Below, one piece after another: positions 16,941-24,987 of a stretch of 64,000 bases of DNA. Source of the DNA: Prevotella sp. MA2016. GTDB taxonomy: Bacteria; Bacteroidota; Bacteroidia; Bacteroidales; Bacteroidaceae. The DNA is taken from assembly GCF_000619825.1 (NCBI RefSeq), contig NZ_JHUW01000009.1:62001-126000 (forward strand), read 5' to 3'. The first letter of the stretch is position 1. Each line of letters opens with the position of its first letter. The position numbers and the translations under genes were made by a program. Below the pieces are notes generated by a model. The model saw only the letters and a program-made list of their open reading frames with translations. It did no database searches and was not told the DNA's origin.

Positions 16941-19900
16941 ATGGAAAAACTAAGAAAACAGTTTCTGAGTTTTGCACTCATGCTTGTGAGTACTATGATG
17001 TACGCACAAACTGTGATCAGTGGTACGGTGATAGATGCTACAGGCGAAGCTGTCATCGGTGCTACAGTAAAGGAGAAGGGGACCACGAACGGTACAGTAA
17101 CCGATTTCGATGGAGCCTTCACCATCAAAGTGAACGAGAATGCCACTCTGGTTATCTCGTACATCGGCTACCAGACACAAGAGGTACCTGCGAAACAAGG
17201 TATGAAGGTAACTATGAAAGACGACAGCGAACTTCTGAAGGAGGTTGTGGTAACAGGTTATACCACCCAGCGCAAGGCCGATCTGACGGGTGCCATCTCG
17301 ACCGTAAGCGTAGACGAGATTGCCAAGCAGAACGAGAACAACCCAATGAAGGCACTGCAGGGTCGTGTACCAGGCATGAATATCACAGCCGATGGTAATC
17401 CTTCGGGTGCTGCAACGGTCCGTATCCGTGGTGTAGGAACCCTGAACGACAACGATCCACTTTACATCATCGACGGTGTGCCCACAAAGGCTGGTATGCA
17501 TGAGTTGAACGGTAACGATATCGAGAGCATCCAGGTGCTGAAGGATGCAGCCTCTGCCAGTATCTATGGTAGCCGCGCTGCCAACGGTGTGATTATCATC
17601 ACCACTAAGAAGGGTAAGGATGGCAAGGTGAAGGTAAACTTCGACGGTAGTGTTGCCACCTCATTCTACACCAACAAAATTGAAACCATGAACGCCAGCG
17701 AGTGGGGTCGCGCTTACTGGCAGGCTTGTGTGAACGATGGTGTGAACCCAAGCAACAATAATCTGGGTTATAACTACGACTGGAGCTACGATGCCAAGGG
17801 CAACCCCGTACTGAACCGTATGACTATGAATATGTATCTGGACGAGAACGCCACCGTTCGTACAGGCGATACCGACTGGTTCGATGAGATTACGCGCACA
17901 GGCGTGGTACAGCAGTACAACCTCTCGGTAAGCAACGGCTCGGAGAAGGGCAGTTCATTCTTCAGCATTGGCTACTACGACAACCAGGGTACCATTAAGA
18001 AGAGTAACTTCAACCGTCTGTCGGCTCGTGCTAATGCAGACTATAAGCTGTTCGATGGCAAGGTAGTGATTGGTGAGAACTTCACCATGAACCGTACCAA
18101 GGGCAATGACGCTCCTGGCGGAGTGCTGGAGCACGCACTTGAGTTTAACCCTAACTTCCCTATATGGGCAGAGAACGGTAAATATGCTCAGGCACTGGGA
18201 GCTTACTCAGAGCGCGAGAATCCACTGAGCATGATCGACAATGCAAAGGACAACGAATATACACAATGGCGCTCATTCGGCGATGTACACCTGAGCATCA
18301 CGCCATTCAAGAACTTCATGGTTCGCACTACTCTTGGTATGGACTACACACAGAAGGAGCAGCGTTTCTTTACCTACCCTATCGAAAATGGTAAGGTTAA
18401 GCGTACCGATAGCGCTGTTGAAAGCAAGCAGGAACACTGGATGCGCTGGATGTGGAACGCCATCGCTACCTATAATCTCGAAATTGGCAAGCATCGTGGA
18501 GATGCTATGGTTGGTGTAGAGCTGAACCGTCAGGACTATAAATGGAACAGCGCCAAGCGCTACGAACTGGCAATTCTGAACACCGACTATATGTGGCCAA
18601 GTGCAGGTGCAGGCAAACAGTTGGCCGAAGGTTCTGGCGAAGGCTTCAGTCTGTTGTCTTTCTTCGGTAAGGTTAACTACACTTATAATGATAAGTATCT
18701 GGCCAGCGTAACTATCCGTCGAGATGGTTCAAGCCGATTTGGTACCAACAAACAATATGGTACATTCCCATCTGTATCAGCCGGTTGGCGCCTCTCAGAA
18801 GAGAAGTTTATGGCTAAAACCAAGAGCTGGCTCGACAATCTGAAGTTGCGCTACTCTTGGGGACAGACTGGTAACCAAGAAATCTCAAACACTTCACGAT
18901 ACACCCTTTACAAGTCGGTAGTATCTACTGGACTATGGGGCAGCGGACAGGCAGGTTCTTCATACGACATCAGTGGTAAGAACGGTGGTTACGACCTGGC
19001 TAACGGTTATGTACGCAATCAGCGCGGTAACGACGACATCAAGTGGGAAACCACCACACAGCATAATATAGGTATTGATTTCGCTATCCTGCGAAGCGAA
19101 ATCTACGGTAGTTTCGACTGGTTCAACAAGAAGACCACCGACATTCTGCTCTTCATGGAAGGTATCGCTGCTATGGGTGAAGGATCTGGTCAGTGGATCA
19201 ATGCCGGCGAGGTTAAGAACAACGGTTGGGAACTGAGCATTGGCTATCGCCACCAGTTGGAGAACGGTTTTTCGTGGGATATCAACGGAAACATCAGTAA
19301 GTATGTGAACGAGATTACCAAGTTGCCAGAGACAGTGGCTGCTAACGGTAAGTATGGTGGTAACGGCGTGAAGAGTGTTGTAGGTCATCCTATGTTTTCA
19401 CAGGTTGGCTACATCTACGACGGCATCTTCAAGAGTCAGGAGGAGATTGACAATCATGCCACACAGGAAGGTGCAGGACTGGGCCGCATCCGTTATAAGG
19501 ATCTTAACGGCGATGGCATCATCACAGAGGCCGATCAGGACTGGATATATGACCCAACACCCGACTTCACTTGGGGTCTGAACATCTACCTGCAGTACAA
19601 GGACTGGGATATGACCATGTTCTGGCAGGGCGTACAGGGTGTAGATGTAGATTGTCGCGGCTACAAGTCGCAGACCGACTTCTGGGCAAACTCTGCCATC
19701 AACGTTCCTTATCTGAACAAGGGTAAGCGTGCACTCGACGCTTGGAGTCCAGCTAATCCTGGCAGCAATATCCCTGCCCTCACCACATCAGATACCAACA
19801 ACGAGGGTCGTGTATCATCTTACTACATTGAGAACGGTTCGTATGCCAAGCTGCGCACCATACAGCTGGGCTACAACCTGCCCAAGAAGGTTACAGAGAA

Positions 19901-20051
19901 ACTACACATGGACCGCATCCGTGTATATGCCTCGGCTCAGAACCTCATTACCATCAAGAGCGGCAAGTTTACTGGTGCCGATCCTGAGAACCCTGGATTC
20001 AACTATCCTATACCTCTCAACCTTACATTTGGTGTGAACGTAGGATTCTAA
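16941..20051 (+). CDS. SusC-like TonB-dependent transporter, fructan locus unit 1
   Basis: 1036 residues. A signal peptide ending MMYAQ is followed by a carboxypeptidase-regulatory-like domain (~25-110, ISGTVIDATGEAVIGATV and FDGAFTIKV), the plug domain (~118-232; LQGRVPGMNI, VRIRGVGTLNDNDPLYIIDGVP, LKDAASASIYGSRAANGVI) and a long beta-barrel ending with NLTFGVNVGF. Imports glycan oligosaccharides across the outer membrane with its SusD lid, energised by TonB. It heads the cluster susC-susD-DUF4960-GH32. The first ~80 residues and the leader closely resemble those of the second susC at 27312, so the two units are paralogous. Confidence 0.95.
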   Translation: MEKLRKQFLSFALMLVSTMMYAQTVISGTVIDATGEAVIGATVKEKGTTNGTVTDFDGAFTIKVNENATLVISYIGYQTQEVPAKQGMKVTMKDDSELLKEVVVTGYTTQRKADLTGAISTVSVDEIAKQNENNPMKALQGRVPGMNITADGNPSGAATVRIRGVGTLNDNDPLYIIDGVPTKAGMHELNGNDIESIQVLKDAASASIYGSRAANGVIIITTKKGKDGKVKVNFDGSVATSFYTNKIETMNASEWGRAYWQACVNDGVNPSNNNLGYNYDWSYDAKGNPVLNRMTMNMYLDENATVRTGDTDWFDEITRTGVVQQYNLSVSNGSEKGSSFFSIGYYDNQGTIKKSNFNRLSARANADYKLFDGKVVIGENFTMNRTKGNDAPGGVLEHALEFNPNFPIWAENGKYAQALGAYSERENPLSMIDNAKDNEYTQWRSFGDVHLSITPFKNFMVRTTLGMDYTQKEQRFFTYPIENGKVKRTDSAVESKQEHWMRWMWNAIATYNLEIGKHRGDAMVGVELNRQDYKWNSAKRYELAILNTDYMWPSAGAGKQLAEGSGEGFSLLSFFGKVNYTYNDKYLASVTIRRDGSSRFGTNKQYGTFPSVSAGWRLSEEKFMAKTKSWLDNLKLRYSWGQTGNQEISNTSRYTLYKSVVSTGLWGSGQAGSSYDISGKNGGYDLANGYVRNQRGNDDIKWETTTQHNIGIDFAILRSEIYGSFDWFNKKTTDILLFMEGIAAMGEGSGQWINAGEVKNNGWELSIGYRHQLENGFSWDINGNISKYVNEITKLPETVAANGKYGGNGVKSVVGHPMFSQVGYIYDGIFKSQEEIDNHATQEGAGLGRIRYKDLNGDGIITEADQDWIYDPTPDFTWGLNIYLQYKDWDMTMFWQGVQGVDVDCRGYKSQTDFWANSAINVPYLNKGKRALDAWSPANPGSNIPALTTSDTNNEGRVSSYYIENGSYAKLRTIQLGYNLPKKVTEKLHMDRIRVYASAQNLITIKSGKFTGADPENPGFNYPIPLNLTFGVNVGF

Positions 20052-20093
20052 TTGAATTGATAAATGAAAATTGATAATTGAAAATTGATGATT

Positions 20094-21839
20094 ATGAAAA
20101 CAATATATAGATCAATCTGCGCAATCTGCGTCATCTGTGGTTTCATGAGCTGCTCCAACTTCCTGGAAGAGCAGGTACCACAGGCCACACTGACACAGGA
20201 CGAGGTGAAGAACCCAGAATATATAGACAATGTGCTGATATCAGCATACGCCGGACTGGTTTCGATCGAAGACATGAACGCTTCGTTCTCGCTCTGGAAC
20301 TATGATACACGCTCGGACGATGCATACGTAGGCGGTTCCGACTTCTCGGATGGTGAACCATTCCACCGCTTGGAAAAGAGCACTGGCGTGATGACTACCG
20401 ACTGGCCTTTCAGCTCGATTTGGACACGTTTCTACAATTATCTGAGCCGCGTAAGTCTGTCGCTCGACATTCTGGCCAGCGCCGATCAGGAGAACGCCAC
20501 CATCAAGCAGCGTACTGCCGAGATGAAGTTCCTGCGTGCTTACGGACACTTCCAGCTGAAGCGCCTGTTCAAGAAGATTCCATTCGTGAACAAGCCCAAC
20601 ATGACGGAAGAGGACTACAACAACCTTTCGAACACGGAATACACCAACGACGAGGGCTGGCAGCAGATTATCAACGATCTGGAGGATGCCTACGCCGTAC
20701 TGCCTGTTACCCAGGCCGACAAGGGACGCCCCACAAAGGCTGCATGTGCCGCATTCCTGGCTAAGGTTTATCTCTATAAGGCTTATCATCAGGACGATGC
20801 CAACAGCAATCAGGTGACATCTATCAGCGATGCCGACCTACAGAAGGTGGTAGAATACACCAATCCATCCATCTACACTGCTGCCGGCTATGGTCTGGAG
20901 CCCGACCTGCACAACAATTTCCGCCCTGAGGAGCAGTATGAGAACGGCAAGGAGAGTATCTGGGCCATCCAGTACTCAAGAAACGATGGTACCGTATATG
21001 GTAACCTGAACTTCTCATACCGTCTGATTGTACCATGTATTCCAAAGGTACACGACTCTGGTTGCGATTTCTACAAGCCCTCTCACAATCTGGTAAGCGC
21101 CTATCGCACCAACAGCGACGGTCTGCCCATGCTCGACACATTTGCTGATGCAGAATACACCGTAGGTTCAGCACAGACTGTAGATCCAAGATTGTTTGTA
21201 ACAGTAGGCGTACCAGGTACCCCTTATATGTTCAATACAAGCTTTATGATTGCAGAGAGCAATGCTTGGAGCCGCTCAGGTGGCACATTCGGATACTTTG
21301 TATCGCTGAAGCAGAATGTTGATCCTGCGCTGACAGACAGCTATCTATATCTGTGCGACTCGCAGTGGGCAAGTTCGATGAACCGCATCGTTCTTCGCTA
21401 TGCCGACGTACTATTGATGCGCGCTGAGGCTCAGGCACAGTTAGGGCAGACATCTGAGGCTATTGCACTGGTTAATCAGGTTCGTGAGCGTGCTGCAGGC
21501 ATGATTACAAGCAGTGTGGTATCAAACTACCAGACCAAGTATGGCGTACACTACTCTGTAGGCAAGTACAACGGAACCTACACTAAGGACGAGGCCATGA
21601 AGATCATTAAGATGGAACGCCGACTGGAGTTGGCTATGGAGAGTGAGCGTTTCTTCGACCTGGTACGCTGGGGCGATGCGGCTACAGTACTTAACAAGTA
21701 CTACTCTACAGAGAGTGAGAAGATGAACTTCCTGAGCGGATCGCAGTTTACTGCCAACAAGAATGAGTACCTACCCGTACCATTCGAACAGATGGCTGCA
21801 TCTAACGGACACTACACCCAGAACTGTGGACAGTGGTAA
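20094..21839 (+). CDS. SusD-like glycan-binding lipoprotein, unit 1
   Basis: 581 residues from the ATG at 20094. The signal sequence MKTIYRSICAICVICGFMSC places the lipid-anchored Cys at residue 20, followed by SNFLEEQ. The body is the SusD/RagB fold with TPR-like helices (LRAYGHFQLKRLFKKIPFV, YADVLLMRAEAQAQLGQTSEA) and the C-terminal RRLELAMESERFFDLVRWGDA. Binds polysaccharide at the cell surface and caps the SusC channel. 42 bp after susC, joined by the ATTGATAATTGAAA-type spacer. Confidence 0.95.
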   Translation: MKTIYRSICAICVICGFMSCSNFLEEQVPQATLTQDEVKNPEYIDNVLISAYAGLVSIEDMNASFSLWNYDTRSDDAYVGGSDFSDGEPFHRLEKSTGVMTTDWPFSSIWTRFYNYLSRVSLSLDILASADQENATIKQRTAEMKFLRAYGHFQLKRLFKKIPFVNKPNMTEEDYNNLSNTEYTNDEGWQQIINDLEDAYAVLPVTQADKGRPTKAACAAFLAKVYLYKAYHQDDANSNQVTSISDADLQKVVEYTNPSIYTAAGYGLEPDLHNNFRPEEQYENGKESIWAIQYSRNDGTVYGNLNFSYRLIVPCIPKVHDSGCDFYKPSHNLVSAYRTNSDGLPMLDTFADAEYTVGSAQTVDPRLFVTVGVPGTPYMFNTSFMIAESNAWSRSGGTFGYFVSLKQNVDPALTDSYLYLCDSQWASSMNRIVLRYADVLLMRAEAQAQLGQTSEAIALVNQVRERAAGMITSSVVSNYQTKYGVHYSVGKYNGTYTKDEAMKIIKMERRLELAMESERFFDLVRWGDAATVLNKYYSTESEKMNFLSGSQFTANKNEYLPVPFEQMAASNGHYTQNCGQW

Positions 21840-21872
21840 GAAACGAATTGATAATTGAAAATTGATAATTAT

Positions 21873-23261
21873 ATGAAAACGATATATAGCATTATCTGCG
21901 CAATATGCATCGTATGCGGGTTTACTGCTTGCAACGATGATCATACAGGCAGCATCGACGTGAGCGGTTCATGCCTCGTGGAGAAGTTTGTCCTGAACGG
22001 ACAATATGAAGGTACCATTAATACTGAGAAGCGCCTGGTGAAAGTAAAGGTGCCCGTAGATTTCGCCCAGAAGGGTGATATGGAGATAACCAGTCTGACC
22101 GTATCAGCTGGTGCACAGACCAATATGAAGGTAGGTGACCACATCAACTTTGATGCCGATCGCAATCTTCACATCAGCAATGGCGACTTGGTGATGGACT
22201 ATCAGGTAAGCGTAAGAAACGACGAGGCTCTGATGTCGCTCTTTATCCTTGAGGGTGTGAAAGGTGCCATCAACCAGCAAGACAAGACTATCACAGTAAG
22301 CGTGATGGCTAACAGCGGTATCGACCTGAGCAATGCAACATTCGAGGTTGAATGCAGCGAGGATGCCACATGTAGTCCAGCAAGCGGCACTAAGGGCAAC
22401 TTCACTGAGCCATTCCAGATTACACTCAACGATAATACTGCTACCACAGTTTATACGGTTTACGTAACACTGATTGAGGATCCTATCGCACTGTTCGTTG
22501 GTGATGCTGAGAACATCGAACTGCTGAACGATGAGGAGAAGGCCGCTGCCAAGTGGCTCACTGGTAACATCGCAAGCGCTGCCTACGCATCGTGGAGCGA
22601 CGTGGCCAGCGGTAACATCTCGCTCGAGAAGTGTAAGCTGATATTCTTCCACCGTCATTGCTCTTCATACGGCAACTACAACGGATTTGCAGAGGCCGAG
22701 CAGGGTGCCATGACAGCCCTCTCTAAGATGAAGGAACTCTGGCAGCGCGGCGTAGGATTCGTATTGGGACGTTCGGCTGTGAACTATGCCATTGCTCTGG
22801 GCGCTATGCCTGAGGACGCTTATCCAAACAATGTTTGGGGCGGCGGAGGCGGCGAAGGCTCCGACCTGATGGGCGACGATCCTTGGCACACATGGGCCTA
22901 CGACGCTGCTCACCCACTATGGAAAGGACTCACCACCTATCCAGGAGCACCTGAAAACGCCATCTACACACTCGACAATGGCTACACCATCTGTAACACC
23001 ACATCACAGTACGGATTCTGGGATACCTATCAGGATGGTAAGGATGCATTCGAGGCCAAGACTGGTGGACGCGCACTGACTGGCGACAACAGCGTGAACG
23101 CCTGGGAGTTGAAGAGTGCTAACGGCGAATTTGGCAAGGGTGGTATCATCTGTCTGGGCTCAGGCCTCTACGACTGGAACTCTCCTACTCCATACGAGTC
23201 GATCTATCACGAAAACATGGGCAAGATTATGCTCAACGCATTTGATTATCTAACAAAATAA
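21873..23261 (+). CDS. Surface glycan-binding-type lipoprotein (DUF4960-like), unit 1
   Basis: 462 residues from the ATG at 21873. Lipoprotein signal MKTIYSIICAICIVCGFTAC with an acidic NDD after the Cys, a known surface-export type of signal in Bacteroidota. The N-terminal half has two Ig-like beta domains (DUF4971-like strands LVKVKVPVDF, TITVSVMANSG). The C-terminal ~240 residues (ALFVGDAENIELLNDEEKAAAKWL to the end) look like the DUF4960 domain that occurs in fructan loci. Its position after susD equals that of BT1761, the levan-binding surface protein of B. thetaiotaomicron. Likely fructan binder; the domain name is from memory and needs a profile search. Confidence 0.75.
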   Translation: MKTIYSIICAICIVCGFTACNDDHTGSIDVSGSCLVEKFVLNGQYEGTINTEKRLVKVKVPVDFAQKGDMEITSLTVSAGAQTNMKVGDHINFDADRNLHISNGDLVMDYQVSVRNDEALMSLFILEGVKGAINQQDKTITVSVMANSGIDLSNATFEVECSEDATCSPASGTKGNFTEPFQITLNDNTATTVYTVYVTLIEDPIALFVGDAENIELLNDEEKAAAKWLTGNIASAAYASWSDVASGNISLEKCKLIFFHRHCSSYGNYNGFAEAEQGAMTALSKMKELWQRGVGFVLGRSAVNYAIALGAMPEDAYPNNVWGGGGGEGSDLMGDDPWHTWAYDAAHPLWKGLTTYPGAPENAIYTLDNGYTICNTTSQYGFWDTYQDGKDAFEAKTGGRALTGDNSVNAWELKSANGEFGKGGIICLGSGLYDWNSPTPYESIYHENMGKIMLNAFDYLTK

Positions 23262-23273
23262 AAACAGAAAGTT

Positions 23274-24881
23274 ATGAAGACAATGATATATTCAGTATTC
23301 GCACTCATGCTGTCAGCCTCTGCGCTGACGGCGTGCAGCGATGACGAGTTCAGCGGCGACCCCGCTAAGGACTGGAGCGGCACTACCGCATTCTTCGCTT
23401 CGACAGATGCACAGGGCTTTGGCACCTACTACACACCGGCCGTGGGACGCGTTGGCGACCCTATGCCATTCTACGATCAGAAGGCTGGCGACTTCAAGGT
23501 GCTCTACCTACAGGAGTTCACTAACAATATGGCTTACCGCTTCCACCCCATCTGGGCAGTATCTACCAAGGATGGCGCCAACTACGAGTCGATGGGCGAG
23601 CTGATTCCATTCGGAGCCAACGACTACCAGCAGGATGCGGCACTGGGTACAGGTTGCGCCTACGAGAAAGACGGCACCTACTACATCTATTACACAGGTC
23701 ACAATGGTAACTGCAAGAATCGCGAGGTAGTAATGCGTGCTACATCAACAGATTTCAAGAGCTGGACCAAGGATGAGCTCTGGACACTGAAAGGAACTGA
23801 CTATGGCTACTCGGCCAATGACTTCCGCGACCCACAGATATTCATTGCTGACGACAATCTCTATCACATGGTGATTGCGACCTATCCAGAATGGGGAGGC
23901 GATCCCTGTTTTGCAGAGTTCAAGTCGAGCGACCTGAAGAACTGGGAGCATGTAGGACGCTTCAAGATGATATGGGACCGTATGCTGGAGTGCCCTGATA
24001 TCTTCAAGATAGGTAATTACTGGTATCTGGTTTACAGCGAGAGTTTCCGTGCTTCATGGAGCCGCGTAGTTAAATATATGATGGCCAAGAGCTACGACGA
24101 GTTAAAGAACTGTTTCAACGATGGTCCTAAGTGGCCTGCAGACGGTCCACTGTGGCGCGAGGGCAAGCTCAGCACACGTGCCTTCTATGCTGCCAAGACT
24201 GCCTCTAACGGAACAGACCGCTACATATGGGGATGGTGCCCCTTCCGTTCTGGTGCTGACATCCATGAGAAGAACACCAACGTAGGTGCCGGCGATGGCA
24301 ACGAGCCTAACTGGAGTGGAGCACTGGTATGCCACAAGCTGATTCAGCATGACGACGGCACACTGTCGCTAGGTGCTGTGCCAGCAATGGCTGCTAAATA
24401 CAACAAGACTGCAGATATAAGAGTTATGGACTCAAATGGCTATAGTGATGGTGCCTTGACTGGTGATGATGCATTCGTTCTCTTTAACCGTCTGGGTGAG
24501 TGCAACCACATCTCGTTTACCGTGAAAACGTCGAACAACTGGGATAAGTTTGGAATCTCGTTTGTACGCGGCACCGACTCGAAGAAATACTACACCATGG
24601 TTGTTAATCCTGAAGGCGAGAATGAGCGCAAGGTGAACTTTGAGCAGGAAGGCGAAGAAGGTAAAGGATTCATCGAGGCTGCCGACGGCTATGGATTCTA
24701 TCGTCCTGCCGACAACACTTACAATATTGATATCTACACCGACAATAGCGTGATTGTCATGTATATCAACGACACAGTATGCTATACCCAGCGCATCTAT
24801 GGTATCCAAAAGAACTGCTGGAGTATCAACAACTACGGCGGGTCAATCACCGTCAGTGATGTAAAGGTTACACAGCAATAA
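23274..24881 (+). CDS. Divergent GH32-type surface fructanase
   Basis: 535 residues. Lipobox LTAC (Cys21) followed by SDDE, a surface-export signature. Residues ~50-350 form a five-bladed propeller-type catalytic domain in which the three acidic residues of family GH32 can be placed: D62 in GRVGDPMPF (replacing the usual WMNDPNG), D186 in FRDPQIF, and E239 in LECPDIF. Residues ~380-535 are a C-terminal beta-sandwich (SFTVKTSNNWDKFGISFVRG, YNIDIYTDNSVIVMYIND), as in GH32/DUF4975-type proteins. Probably cuts fructan at the cell surface, either endo-acting or on the branch linkages. Last gene of unit 1, 12 bp after the binding-protein gene. Confidence 0.8.
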   Translation: MKTMIYSVFALMLSASALTACSDDEFSGDPAKDWSGTTAFFASTDAQGFGTYYTPAVGRVGDPMPFYDQKAGDFKVLYLQEFTNNMAYRFHPIWAVSTKDGANYESMGELIPFGANDYQQDAALGTGCAYEKDGTYYIYYTGHNGNCKNREVVMRATSTDFKSWTKDELWTLKGTDYGYSANDFRDPQIFIADDNLYHMVIATYPEWGGDPCFAEFKSSDLKNWEHVGRFKMIWDRMLECPDIFKIGNYWYLVYSESFRASWSRVVKYMMAKSYDELKNCFNDGPKWPADGPLWREGKLSTRAFYAAKTASNGTDRYIWGWCPFRSGADIHEKNTNVGAGDGNEPNWSGALVCHKLIQHDDGTLSLGAVPAMAAKYNKTADIRVMDSNGYSDGALTGDDAFVLFNRLGECNHISFTVKTSNNWDKFGISFVRGTDSKKYYTMVVNPEGENERKVNFEQEGEEGKGFIEAADGYGFYRPADNTYNIDIYTDNSVIVMYINDTVCYTQRIYGIQKNCWSINNYGGSITVSDVKVTQQ

Positions 24882-24894
24882 TCAATAGTATCCT

Positions 24895-24987
24895 AAAAAA
24901 AGCTGTTATCTTTTTCATCTTTCACAAAAAAAGTGCTATATTTGCAGAATTAAATGTGTAAAAGATGAAAAAGATAACGGCTTTTTT
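24895..24987. repeat. 27-bp inverted repeat spanning the start of the hybrid regulator gene
   Basis: The left arm (24895-24922, seven A then GCTGTTATCTTTTTCATC and TTT) and right arm (24961-24987) are complementary over 27 positions with a single G-T pair. The right arm contains the ATG (24965) and first codons of the regulator and ends in CTTTTTT. The 38-nt loop holds the gene's own -7 box. RNA read through from the upstream operon would fold into a long hairpin ending in U, like a terminator, and would also bury the start codon; RNA from the internal promoter would lack the left arm. Confidence 0.85.
24937..24944 (+). promoter_or_regulatory. Promoter -7 box of the hybrid regulator gene
   Basis: TATATTTG, 20 bases before the ATG, inside the loop of the 27-bp inverted repeat. 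No TGAAC half-site is found 37 bp upstream, so this gene is not a clear member of the operator set. Confidence 0.7.
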
